From: Candidatus Celerinatantimonas neptuna
Lineage (GTDB): Bacteria > Pseudomonadota > Gammaproteobacteria > Enterobacterales > Celerinatantimonadaceae
Length of the DNA stretch: 64,000 nucleotides
Assembly: GCA_911810475.1 (NCBI GenBank)
Contig: OU461276.1
Coordinates: 2,481,501-2,545,500 of the forward strand
Direction of reading: 5' to 3'
A model generated the notes under the pieces. The model was not told where the DNA came from, ran no database searches, and worked only from the letters and a program-made list of their open reading frames with translations. Shown here piece by piece: positions 16,171 through 24,173 of the stretch. The first letter of the stretch is position 1, and each line of letters opens with the position of its first letter. The position numbers were made by a program, and so were the translations under genes.

Positions 16171-17458
16171 TCTGGCTCATGCTGTGGCCAGCTGTGCCGT
16201 AGCCGCTGCGGGCTCGAAATCCTGTGTAGCCAGTGCGATTGGAGCTGGCGTCAGTGAACTGACGGCCAAAACGGTTGGAGAAAACAAGTCACTAGCGGAT
16301 CAGCATACGAAGGCCAATGTCCAGGCGCTGATTGCCGGGGTGGCGGATGTGCTGGTGCAGGGCCGCAAAGCGCAGGTGAACGATGCGGCGGGTGCCGCGA
16401 AGACGGTGTATCAATATAACTACCTAAAACATAAAGACCTGGTGAAAGCGATTGCGGCTCAACGAGCGTACAACCATTGTACATTGGGGCATGCCCATTG
16501 CTCCGTTAAGCAGCTGACAGCGCTTCACAACATATTAAACAGCTACCGCAAGAAATCCCTGCAAAATAGCCAATGGGTGCAGTCAGTCTGTAAAGCCGAT
16601 AGCGGCAGTGCGGCCTGCCAAAAGGGTATCCAGGACTTAAATAGTTATGCAGCGGATGTGAAGCATTTTGACGCGCAGCCCAAAGGTCCTGCGATGCTAG
16701 CGGCATCGCCGCATCGATATAACACCCGACAAGCGCTGGGTTTTGATGATTTGGCGTTACAGAAGGCCTTTAAAACGGGGCTGGCCGCAGGTGATAGTCC
16801 GAAACAGATAGTTGAGCATTACCAGTCCCAGGTCGCGCTGCGTAAAAAAGAAGTGGATACAGGCGTTAATCTCGCTTTCACTGCTACGGATTTATTGGGT
16901 GGTGCCGGTGAAGTAGTTTCAGTTTTTTCTAAAGCGGGGAAAATTGCTGAAGAGACTGATAGTGTGCTAACAGAAGGGGCCGTTGCACGGAATGCTCTAT
17001 CTGAAGATGTAAAAGTCAATCGCGATACCGGGCCGGAACTAAATCCAAAAACAGGAAAAGGGGAGCACTCAGGGGAAAATGCTGATATAACAGCGGGTGA
17101 GGGTTCGATTGATAAAGGACTGACTCAAGAGCTGAGTCAGGATGGTCTTGGGGATGCTACAGGTACGGCGTCGTTAGAAGATGATGTTGCAAACAGTACA
17201 GGAAAAGGTTTAGGGAACCCTTTTAAAGATAAGACCGCAAAAGAAATTGATGAGATGTTTATTGCTAAGGGGTTTGAGAAGCGAGGACCAGATCCTGCTA
17301 ATGGTACAGGAGGATATGTTAATCCAAAGACAGGTCGTTCATATCATATAGATCCGAAAGAGTGGGGTAAATATCCCGAACCAAATCACGTCGATGTGAA
17401 TAGGCTGAAGTCATATGACGGTGCCTTGGACAAGAAAAAGCTTCCATATAAGGAATAA
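16171..17458 (+). pseudogene. Orphan cdiA C-terminal module 3: shared pretoxin plus a different toxin
   Basis: An open frame of about 429 codons without a credible start. It first repeats cdiA 10835-11490 almost exactly (HAVASCAVAAAGSK through PKQIVEHYQSQ). It then diverges for about 140 bp, rejoins cdiA (GENADITAGEGSIDKG), and finally ends in an unrelated toxin of about 80 residues (KTAKEIDEMFIAKGF, TGGYVNPKTGRSYHI, NHVDVNRLKSYDG). The toxin shows the compact His/Asp/Lys-rich look of small RNase toxins, but I cannot place its family. The palindrome right arm is read in frame just before it (GSCSGWPKLF). Without TPS and FHA regions it cannot be exported alone; recombination into cdiA would give a new specificity. 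Confidence 0.85.
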
Positions 17459-17460
17459 AC

Positions 17461-17892
17461 ATGCCAATTCATCAATTAATGCTTAATTTTCAACAGTTCA
17501 TGGTGGCTTGCTGGCCACAGTTGACCCAGGTCATGCAGAACTTGGATTGGGATAATGATCCATATTTTGTCGATAAGTGGATTCAAGCGAACTGGGAATT
17601 GATGGTTGAAGAGCAGCTCGGCAGAAAGGGAATTACCCTGCTTCCATATGGTTACGATAGCAGCCCTAATTCTAGATATACAAGAGTGGGAGCTAGTGCT
17701 ACCCATAGGGTCATTTGTAAGCTGAAAGATACGGAGAATAGACTTGCCTTCTTGAGTTTTATATCTAAAGCTGGAGGTGAATTAAAGTTAGAACCTCCTT
17801 TCGATAATGTTTGCGTGAAAAATTTAGACACGAATGACATCACATCGTTGTTGATAGATGATGTTGAGTTTTTTGTTGATAAGGTAGAGTGA
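17461..17892 (+). CDS. Orphan immunity protein 3 (CdiI-like)
   Basis: A 143-residue soluble protein starting 2 bp after the module-3 toxin stop, with AAGGAA upstream. The sequence is acidic, with a WDNDPYFVDKWIQANWE helix near the N-terminus and an acidic end (IDDVEFFVDKVE). It resembles immunity proteins of polymorphic toxins in size and position, and no family is recognised. It is expected to neutralise the toxin encoded just upstream. A palindrome begins 46 bp after its stop. Confidence 0.75.
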   Translation: MPIHQLMLNFQQFMVACWPQLTQVMQNLDWDNDPYFVDKWIQANWELMVEEQLGRKGITLLPYGYDSSPNSRYTRVGASATHRVICKLKDTENRLAFLSFISKAGGELKLEPPFDNVCVKNLDTNDITSLLIDDVEFFVDKVE

Positions 17893-17937
17893 TGTTACAA
17901 AAAGTGCAGACAATCTTGCCGGCTAAACATAATTTAG

Positions 17938-17990
17938 TATAATTTAAGCCACCCACCCAATGAGCCCAGCTATATCAAGGGTTCATGATT
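17938..17990 (+). repeat. Palindromic repeat, type A left half
   Basis: ATAATTTAAGCCACCCACCC, AATGAGCCC, loop, GGGTTCATGATT. It follows immunity gene 3 after 46 bp. Confidence 0.85.
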
Positions 17991-18067
17991 TTCTTTTGTT
18001 AATTCTTCGAACCAAATAGCCATTTAGTTTTTATTTCCAAACACAATACAAAGGCCTGCCAGTCAAT
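17991..18067 (+). pseudogene. Short remnant of the pretoxin leader (copy 2)
   Basis: The same AT-rich leader as at 15619, followed by only a few pretoxin codons (CCTGCCAGTC). It is then cut by the next palindrome. It shows that the palindrome plus leader plus pretoxin unit has been copied and then internally deleted. Confidence 0.75.
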
Positions 18068-18120
18068 AAATAATTTAGGCCATCCACCCAATGAGCCCAG
18101 TTATACCAAGGGTTCATTAT
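18068..18120 (+). repeat. Palindromic repeat, type A left half
   Basis: AATAATTTAGGCCATCCACCC, AATGAGCCC, loop, GGGTTCATT. With the next feature it forms a composite A-spacer-B unit identical in layout to 12575-12719. Confidence 0.85.
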
Positions 18121-18153
18121 TTTTACTTCAGAATAATCCATTAAACCAAGCAA

Positions 18154-18272
18154 ACAATTTAGTCCACCAACCGCATGACTCCATCATGAACTCAAATATT
18201 CCTTTTTTGAATGCTTGTTTTACGAGAAGGCCTGTTCATATTGGGATTGTTGAATGGGTGGCTTATCTTATT
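18154..18272 (+). repeat. Palindromic repeat, type B, full length
   Basis: ACAATTTAGTCCACCAACCG at the left and TGGGTGGCTTATCTTATT at the right. The interior (CATCATGAACTCAAATATTCC and GAAGGCCTGTTCATATTGG) matches the copy at 14078. Confidence 0.85.
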
Positions 18273-18483
18273 CTCCAGGCGGTGCAAAAAAGCTGCGCTG
18301 TCTTCCGTTTCGCCCTTATCTGTCTGCCAGTTACCAGCACGAGTTGGTGTTGGTACCCTGGTAAGCTATCACTGGGGAGATTTCGGGTTCCCCTTACATC
18401 ACTTAGTTGCAAGAGGCGGCTATGAGGCTGATGCCGCACGGCAACGAGAGCGGCTAAAAAAGGGTGGTCATATATATCACTAA
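18273..18483 (+). pseudogene. Unrecognised gene 3' fragment after type B repeat
   Basis: An open frame ends at 18483 with GDFGFPLHHLVARGGYEADA and RERLKKGGHIYH. It is read in from the type B repeat, with no start of its own after the junction. The composition looks coding (frequent Ala/Arg/Gly codons) and differs from the AT-rich repeats. I do not recognise the family. It could be the end of another toxin or of a mobile-element protein. It directly precedes the toxin-antitoxin pair. Confidence 0.4.
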
Positions 18484-18517
18484 GTGCTATAGTTTGACGG
18501 TGAGAACAAGGGCGAAA

Positions 18518-18892
18518 ATGCGGATATTTAAAAACAAGGCGTTCTGCAAGTGGGCGGCAAGGGAAGGTCTGGATGATGACGCCTTGCGGGCTGCGGTTGA
18601 TGAAATGGAGCGTGACCTGATTGATGCTGATTTGGGTGGCTATGTGGTGAAAAAGCGCGTGGCTGTCGGTGGCCGAGGCAAAAGCGGTGGGGTAAGAACT
18701 CTATTGGCGTATAAAGTCTATGATAAGGCGTTCTTTGTTTACGGTTTCGCCAAAAACGCCCGCGCCAATATCAGTGTCAATGAGCTGAAAGCCTTGAAGC
18801 ACTTGGCGAAAGAGTTATTGGGGTACAGTGATAAAGCATTAACAGAAGCCATCAAGTATGGCGTGTTAGTCGAGGTAGAAAACGATGGATAA
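18518..18892 (+). CDS. higB: RelE/HigB-like type II toxin (COG4737/PF06296-like)
   Basis: A 124-residue basic protein beginning MRIFKNKAFCKWA, with the GGRGKSGGVRTLLAYK and FFVYGFAKNARANIS segments typical of the RelE-like family that pairs with an Xre-type antitoxin. Members are mRNA interferases or host-directed toxins. ATG 18518 is chosen as the first start inside the conserved domain, with AAGGGCG upstream; a longer frame opens at 18464. It overlaps the antitoxin gene by 8 bp, the usual toxin-first arrangement of higBA-type loci. The symbol is by family resemblance. Confidence 0.8.
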   Translation: MRIFKNKAFCKWAAREGLDDDALRAAVDEMERDLIDADLGGYVVKKRVAVGGRGKSGGVRTLLAYKVYDKAFFVYGFAKNARANISVNELKALKHLAKELLGYSDKALTEAIKYGVLVEVENDG

Positions 18893-19190
18893 ATCAATCT
18901 TAGACATGGTGCATGAATCAGCCCAAGACCTGCATGCGGCTGGTGTCATGAAAGACACGACGCTGCGTGAGTTCGATGCTATCTGCCTGCCGCCAGTGAA
19001 AGAATATACTGCGGTACAGATCAAGCGAATCCGCACCAAGAACCATGCCAGCCAAGGTGTGTTTGCAGCGTATCTGAATACCAGTGTATCCACGGTACAG
19101 AAGTGGGAGCAAGGCCAGAAGAAGCCTAACGGCCCTTCGCTGAAACTGCTTAACCTAGTGGCAGAAAAAGGGCTGGAAGTGCTGGCTTAA
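18885..19190 (+). CDS. higA: HigA-like helix-turn-helix antitoxin
   Basis: 101 residues with a C-terminal Xre/Cro helix-turn-helix (SQGVFAAYLNTSVSTVQKWE followed by QGQKKPNGPSLKLL). This is the YiaG/COG2944 type of antitoxin that accompanies RelE-like toxins. Its gene overlaps the toxin gene and is followed by a clear intrinsic terminator, so the two form a self-contained, autoregulated module. It lies between two palindromic repeats, like the CDI cassettes around it. Confidence 0.85.
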   Translation: MDKSILDMVHESAQDLHAAGVMKDTTLREFDAICLPPVKEYTAVQIKRIRTKNHASQGVFAAYLNTSVSTVQKWEQGQKKPNGPSLKLLNLVAEKGLEVLA

Positions 19191-19212
19191 TCAACAGACT
19201 ACAGCAAAAAAT

Positions 19213-19248
19213 AAAGCCTCAATGTGCTAACGCGCCTGGGGGCTTTTT
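19213..19248 (+). terminator. Intrinsic terminator after higBA
   Basis: AAAGCCTC and GGGGGCTTTTT arms enclose an ~17-base loop and end in a T run. It begins 23 bp after the antitoxin stop. Confidence 0.8.
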
Positions 19249-19390
19249 ACTGTTCTGGGCGTAACAAAATGAAAAAGTGCGTTTAAGGCTTAAAGATCGA
19301 AGAATCGTGCATTCCTAAGCTGAATGTTCTTTAAAAGCGAAGCGGCATATTCAGGCCAGTGTTCAGGCGCCATATAATTTAATTTAAGCT

Positions 19391-19437
19391 ATAATTTAAG
19401 CCACCCACCCAATGAGCCCAGTTATAGCAAGGGTCAT
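19391..19437 (+). repeat. Palindromic repeat, type A left half
   Basis: ATAATTTAAGCCACCCACCC, AATGAGCCC, loop, GGGTCATGG (one base missing in the right arm). It starts the second copy of the duplicated region first seen at 12724. Confidence 0.85.
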
Positions 19438-19582
19438 GGCTTTCTGATGTTGCAAAAATAGATAAACACCTGCTGTCTATTCGATAGAGCTAGTTGTATC
19501 TATGAGTGATTGATTTGGGTTGATTTATTGATAGAATGCTGTATAAATATACAGATAATTTTATCAAAGAAGAAAATTGCGT
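19438..19582. repeat. Direct duplicate of region upstream of Y1 transposase (IS-free copy)
   Basis: Near-identical to 12773-12885 joined to 13915-13954, including one ATAAATAT where the IS1595 element inserted in the other copy. Confidence 0.85.
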
Positions 19583-19861
19583 ATGCCTAAGCCCAGACGT
19601 CAGCAAATCAGCCTCAGCGATACGCCGTATTATCACTGTGTATCCCGTTGTGTTCGCCGGGCGTTTTTATGCGGTGAAGATACGTTGACTGGGAAAAGTT
19701 TCGAGCATCGTCGGGGTTGGATAGAAGCGCGATTATTGTTTTTAGCCAATATCTTTGCCCTTGATATCTGTGCGTATGCGGTGATGAGTAACCATGTGCA
19801 TGTGGTCTTGCATATCAATGAGGCCAAAGCGCAAAACTGGTCCACATCTGGAATAATTTAA
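19583..19861 (+). pseudogene. Y1 (HUH) transposase, IS200/RAYT-like, truncated after the HUH motif
   Basis: 92 residues starting MPKPRRQQISL (ATG 19583). They include the catalytic metal-binding HUH motif as MSNHVHVVLHI, but the frame is cut at GGAATAATTTAAGCC by a type A palindrome before the catalytic tyrosine helix. Full-length relatives are about 300 residues. It shares its N-terminus and upstream region with the stub at 13955. Both paralogues have therefore been truncated at palindrome junctions, at different codons. Confidence 0.88.
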
Positions 19862-19903
19862 GCCATCCACCCAATGAGCCCAGTTATATCAAGGGTTCAT
19901 GAT
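19853..19903 (+). repeat. Palindromic repeat, type A left half
   Basis: AATAATTTAAGCCATCCACC, CAATGAGCCC, loop, GGGTTCATG. It cuts the Y1 transposase gene on its left and leads into a pretoxin fragment. Confidence 0.85.
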
Positions 19904-20058
19904 TTTCTTTTGTTAATTCTTCGAACCAAACAGCCATTTAGTTTTTATTTCCGAACACAATACGAAGGCCTGCCAGTCGGGGGATAAACAGGCGTGTGCG
20001 CAGAAGACAAAAGAGCTGGTTGCGTATGAAAAAGCGGTTGATGAAGAAGATATTGATG
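19904..20058 (+). pseudogene. Pretoxin fragment with leader (copy 3)
   Basis: The same leader and KACQSGDKQACAQK / ELVAYEKAV coding start as at 15619. It then diverges (a run of D/E codons) and ends where AATTATTTAAGCCATATATGG begins at 20059. That short sequence is a collapsed repeat remnant also present at 25270. Confidence 0.75.
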
Positions 20059-20155
20059 AATTATTTAAGCCATATATGGACGCTCCGGTGCTGTCAAGGC
20101 CGCACTGAGCTAGTACACTTAAATCGACGTTCACTTGTTAGTGAGGATACCTTCA

Positions 20156-20322
20156 ATGACAATAAATAACGTTGTAGTCACAAACATATTAATAGCCTTA
20201 TCCTTCATTACTACTCCGATAGCGTGGGCTGATGACTCTTTATTCTTCGTTCTTAATAAATATGATATAGAAGGTAGGCTGATAAGTTATGGTGAATTTG
20301 ATTTATTCTACACTTACAGCGC
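20156..20322 (+). pseudogene. 5' fragment of a gene for a small exported protein
   Basis: ATG 20156 is preceded by GTGAGG. The first 25 residues form a signal peptide (hydrophobic ALSFITTPIAWA followed by DD), then about 30 residues of mature sequence (FFVLNKYDIEGRLISYGEFD). After about 20320 the frame runs antisense into the 3' end of hipA, so the original gene has been cut there. Family not recognised. Confidence 0.5.
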
Positions 20323-21561
20323 CTTAAATTTTTCTACCATATCCTTATCAATTTCCTTGATGAGATTAGGTGACAAGCCCAGATGTTTGGCCTCATGACT
20401 AAACGAGCGTGTTGTTTCAAATATTTCCTCAGCCATAACCATGATCGCTTTCTTTGAAGACAACCCCGACTGAGCAGCTAACTGGTCTAGTGCGCTCTTT
20501 GGCGTTCGACCATTACCACCAAATGCCGTCATATGCTCTTTGTAAGGGTTGGGGCTATAAACAATGTCGTAGAAAGGCGATAGCGTCCAGTTATCGGTGT
20601 CACTGGCAAGGAAACTGAAGTTCTTACTGTGATCATCTTGGTTAACCGTTAGGTAATTAAACATGCAGCGCTTAATGAGCTTCTGAGACTCAGTGACACT
20701 ACACATGATGCGCGCAGCTTTAACTAAATCCACATAGTCCATAGAAGGCTCTCGAAACGGTGCATCTAACAACCCGCACGCAGAAATCATATGGATTCGA
20801 CCGCCTTGCTCGGTGCAATCAAATCGTTCCTGCTCTAGCCAAAATCGTCCATTACCCGCATCAATTAAATCAAAGTTAGGAACCTCAATGCCGACATTAC
20901 GGGCCATCTGCATGTAGCAATATTCGACTAATGATTCAGAGTGCTTCAAGTCAAACTTTTCAGATGTCAGCTTTACGATAAGTTTTGTTCCTAGTGCGTC
21001 ATCTAATGTTGAATATTGCCCATTCGATAAACGTGTAACGTTCATTTTGGGTCTAGCACCACCCGATCCGCCAGTATTCATCAAGTGCTCAAGCAAAGCA
21101 GACTCGGTGCCTTCAAACTCTTCAATCGCAGCTCGGCCAAGGGTAATGATATCAATTGACTCCTTGGACTCATCAAGTAAATCTAATTCAGGCTCATAGC
21201 TCAACGCCCCCATACATCTGTCACCTAGGTAAGCCAAACGCTCTAGGGCGGTAACTTCCTTTGGGTTATGATCGTTCTGTCTAAATACACGATCCATGAG
21301 ATAAAGACCCCAACCATCAGGGAGACTATCTCCAAAAACCCCATGAATGCCGTAATGCGGTTCTCTAGGTGCAACTTGCAGGCTTGTATCAGCTTTTAAA
21401 TTGAACGGAGCCAGAGAGGTTGAGTGAGCGCCTAAATAAGCCTCATCAAATTGAAAGAAGCTTTGCTTACTATTTTCAACGAGCTTGCCGACAAGTACCC
21501 TTTCACCTGTGCTAAGCGTTCGTTTTACGGTTAGGGCTGATTTAAGCATGTCGAAGCACAT
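20314..21561 (-). CDS. hipA: HipA-family serine/threonine kinase toxin
   Basis: Up to 415 residues; the more likely start is the internal ATG of MLKSALTVKRT at 21549, because the upstream codons overlap hipB. HipA kinases phosphorylate host targets (glutamyl-tRNA synthetase in E. coli), arresting translation. Visible motifs are the N-terminal HipA_N subdomain with FGDSLPDGWG, the nucleotide-binding GTKLIVKL lysine strand, the catalytic loop QDDHSKNFSFL, and the metal-binding DIVYSPNPY. All key residues look intact, so the toxin is probably active. Overlap with hipB indicates co-transcription. The 3' end abuts a truncated gene on the other strand. Confidence 0.93.
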   Translation of the reverse strand: MCFDMLKSALTVKRTLSTGERVLVGKLVENSKQSFFQFDEAYLGAHSTSLAPFNLKADTSLQVAPREPHYGIHGVFGDSLPDGWGLYLMDRVFRQNDHNPKEVTALERLAYLGDRCMGALSYEPELDLLDESKESIDIITLGRAAIEEFEGTESALLEHLMNTGGSGGARPKMNVTRLSNGQYSTLDDALGTKLIVKLTSEKFDLKHSESLVEYCYMQMARNVGIEVPNFDLIDAGNGRFWLEQERFDCTEQGGRIHMISACGLLDAPFREPSMDYVDLVKAARIMCSVTESQKLIKRCMFNYLTVNQDDHSKNFSFLASDTDNWTLSPFYDIVYSPNPYKEHMTAFGGNGRTPKSALDQLAAQSGLSSKKAIMVMAEEIFETTRSFSHEAKHLGLSPNLIKEIDKDMVEKFKAL

Positions 21562-21817
21562 CCTCTATTGATTTAAATTCAGGCTCAGACGACTTTGTCA
21601 GCTCTTTCACTTTTTTCAAGTCACCGACTGTCTCATAAAGCATGAGGAACTGACGCAATGAGATGTTGCCAGATGACTCAAACTTTCGGATCGTCGCGTA
21701 AGGCACGCCAGAGAGATCGGCCATCTTCTGAACACTGAGTTTATTTTTTTTCCGAGCGGACTTGATAAACTCTTTGAGATCCATTTGCAAATCATAAGCG
21801 GTATAAAGAGATAACAT
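21542..21817 (-). CDS. hipB: HipB-type HTH antitoxin/repressor
   Basis: 91 residues with an Xre-type helix-turn-helix (LSVQKMADLSGVPYATIRKF). The first start gives MLSLYTAYDLQMDLKEF; the internal ATG of MDLKEFIKSARK (21784) is equally plausible. It overlaps hipA by about 8-20 bp. HipB-type proteins bind HipA and repress their own promoter. The upstream region carries repeated TTGCTAC-ATGG motifs that are good candidates for its operators. Confidence 0.88.
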   Translation of the reverse strand: MLSLYTAYDLQMDLKEFIKSARKKNKLSVQKMADLSGVPYATIRKFESSGNISLRQFLMLYETVGDLKKVKELTKSSEPEFKSIEDVLRHA

Positions 21818-21830
21818 ACATGTCTCTCAA

Positions 21831-22012
21831 GTTGCTACTATGGTATCGATTATAGCACCAATTATGGTTTTATTGCCATTATTGTAGCAAATATAAAGTA
21901 ATGACAATCATTGCTTCATTAAAATGAATGACATAAAAACCATCACTGTGACGGTATATTATTATTACTATAATAACAAATTAATGAGTTATTTGCCATT
22001 ATAGTAACAGAT
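21831..22012 (-). promoter_or_regulatory. Putative HipB operator array upstream of hipBA
   Basis: An inverted pair, GTTGCTACTATGGTA (21831) and TGCCATTATTGTAGCAA (21874), flanks the expected promoter. Similar motifs GCCATTATAGTAACAG (about 21994) and TACTATAATAACAA follow further upstream. The spacing and symmetry fit autoregulation by a dimeric HTH antitoxin. Confidence 0.5.
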
Positions 22013-22130
22013 TAAAAAATCAAGGCTGACATCCTTCAGCTATACGCGCTAGGAATGTAACCTTGAGTTAAGTTGAAAAACACCGGAAATGCCGCCTTAT
22101 AAACTATATCTTTTAACTCACTGTTTTCAA

Positions 22131-22351
22131 ATCAATCAGGCCACCCACCCAATGAACCCAGTTATATCAAGGGTTCATGATTATCTTTTTTTAAATTCCG
22201 AATGATTAACCGTTCTGTTTTTCTATTTGTATCTGATTTATTTATGGTTGCTGAGTTCTGGTTTTTGTTGAAATAGACTTTCATCCTGTTAGGTGTTACT
22301 GGGTAACTAATTGTTTTTATTATGGCTATGGGGTGGATGGCCTGAATTATT
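22131..22351 (+). repeat. Palindrome-family element, full-length ~220-bp MITE-like copy
   Basis: The left end AATCAATCAGGCCACCCACCC is inverted at the right end as GGGGTGGATGGCCTGAATTATT. It contains the type A hairpin with perfect ATGAACCC/GGGTTCAT arms, then ~170 bp of AT-rich non-coding sequence. A diverged relative of the whole unit lies at 26158-26377. This is the best candidate for the original long form of the repeat. Confidence 0.8.
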
Positions 22352-22697
22352 TGCCTCTGGAAGATATCACCGTTAAGGAGAAGTGATCGGAAACTGGCGA
22401 CGTGTGCTCAAATCCTTTGGGCAGACGGCGCCAGTTGAACAAGCCGCAGGCGTGTTAGCATGCGTTGATGGATTTTTTCAAATTATCACCTAACTGCTTT
22501 GTGAAAATTTGAAATTTTGTCAATCAGTTGACTCCTGGTGTCTCGAATTTATCTTGTATAATCATGATGTTGCGTCGTAAGGTCACGATGTTTACTTAGC
22601 TGGTCAACGGTCTATCAAAGCAGTCATTAATTGGTTTTCTCAGCCCTGGGATTGTTTAACTTACATGGTTGCTGTAAATGGTACTGTTGACGACAAA
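22352..22697. other. Gene-poor stretch between the MITE-like element and the MFS gene
   Basis: Only a 36-codon open frame on the + strand (GTG 22384, preceded by AAGGAG; NWRRVLKSFGQTAPVEQAAG) looks remotely coding; it may be a gene remnant. Nothing else is recognisable. Confidence 0.4.
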
Positions 22698-23906
22698 TTA
22701 CGGGAAGGTCAGTACTTCGTGCGTCGCGGACGCGGCACGAAGTGCGCGCAGGCCGATAAGCACAACCACCACCATAACTAGCCCCGCGGCAATGGGTACG
22801 CCGAAGCCTGCCCGCGCGCCATAGACGTCGATGATTCGGCCCGAAATCGCGCTGCCGAGTGCTACACCAATGCTGATGCCTGTCGTCATCCACGTCAGTC
22901 CTTCGGTGAGCTTGGCCGGTGGGACAATGATGGTGCCGAGCTTCATGACGACGACCATGGTCGGCGCGAAGGACAGGCTTGCCACAAAGACCATTGCGGT
23001 CATGGTATAGACGTCCGGGGAGAGAATGGGCAATATGGCTGTTATTGCCGTGACCAGTATCCCAATAAGGAACTGTTTCTCAAGCGGTAAGGTAATCCTG
23101 AACGCGCCGAAGGCCAGGCCAGAGATCACCGAGCCGAGCGCGTAGGCAGCAAGGATAAAACTGGCGGCAGTTGGCCAATGTTGTGCGTTAGCGAAGGCCA
23201 CGACGGCCACATCAATTGACCCACCAATTACGCCCATCGCCAGAAGCGCTAAAAAGATGATACGAAGGCTGGAGATGCGCAAGATTGAACTACCGCTCTC
23301 CGTGCTGCGGTTGACCACCTTCGGCTCAGCCTTTCTTTGCAAAAGAAAGGCTGTCATGCCAATAATCAGCAGCAAGACGGCAGCAAGGGGGCCGGCTTCG
23401 GCAAAGACGCTAGTGCTCAGGGCAATGGCCAGTACTGGGCCAACAATATAGGATAGTTCTGTTAAAGCGGTATCGAGGGAAAAGGCCGTGTGTAATTGCG
23501 GCTTGCCTCGGAAAAGCTCTGTCCAGCGCGCTCTGATCATGGCCGGCATGTTCGGCATTGTGCCAGCCAGTGCAGCGAGAATAAAAAGGAGTGGGGGTGA
23601 TACGGTCATATAGGCAGCCATCAGCAGCGCCAGCAGCATGACAATGCTGAATGCGGTAATAACCGGTAGAACCCTGCTCTGACCGTGCCGGTCAACGAAT
23701 TTTGACACGTGCGGGCCGATAAGCGCGTTTGCTAACGTAAATGTGGCTGCGACTGAGCCCGCCAGCCAATATAGACCACGCTGCTCCGCCAACATAGTAA
23801 TGATGCCGATGCCGATCATCGCCTGGGGCATGCGGACAATAAAACTCGCGAACACCAATCCCATAACTCCGGGGGTTGTCAGCATTTCGCGGTAGGGATT
23901 AGCCAT
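22698..23906 (-). CDS. MFS transporter, 12-TM drug/metabolite exporter type
   Basis: 402 residues almost entirely made of hydrophobic helices, consistent with 12 membrane segments. The A-motif-like loop reads PHVSKFVDRHGQSRVL between helices 2 and 3, and an analogous GRIIDVYGAR occurs in the second half. ATG 23906 has GGAGA six bases upstream. The gene is visibly richer in G and C than its neighbours, suggesting recent acquisition. The thioesterase stub upstream on the same strand hints that both come from a natural-product cluster, in which this would be the exporter. Substrate unknown. Confidence 0.85.
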   Translation of the reverse strand: MANPYREMLTTPGVMGLVFASFIVRMPQAMIGIGIITMLAEQRGLYWLAGSVAATFTLANALIGPHVSKFVDRHGQSRVLPVITAFSIVMLLALLMAAYMTVSPPLLFILAALAGTMPNMPAMIRARWTELFRGKPQLHTAFSLDTALTELSYIVGPVLAIALSTSVFAEAGPLAAVLLLIIGMTAFLLQRKAEPKVVNRSTESGSSILRISSLRIIFLALLAMGVIGGSIDVAVVAFANAQHWPTAASFILAAYALGSVISGLAFGAFRITLPLEKQFLIGILVTAITAILPILSPDVYTMTAMVFVASLSFAPTMVVVMKLGTIIVPPAKLTEGLTWMTTGISIGVALGSAISGRIIDVYGARAGFGVPIAAGLVMVVVVLIGLRALRAASATHEVLTFP

Positions 23907-24173
23907 GTTATCTCCAATTTGTATTCGGGCGCTGGGTCGAGTCCTTCTGTACTGTCAAATTTTGCCAGCATTTAGGACGACGCTTAAATTTTTCCTATGG
24001 TTTTCTTTTGTAGAGCGATTTGTCACTACAACATTATGTTAATTGTATCCATTTCTGGATACATCCCCTGCTGCTTGCAGCGGGAGATGTTTAAATAGCT
24101 ATGTTAAATGAGTAATGACAAATTTTGCGCTAGGCCCCCTTATGAGTAAGTGAACTGCGAGCAATGTTCACTC

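Noticed and set aside
12575-18272. CRISPR array made of the palindromic copies
   Set aside because: Spacing varies from tens of bases to kilobases, the spacers contain genes, and there are no cas genes.
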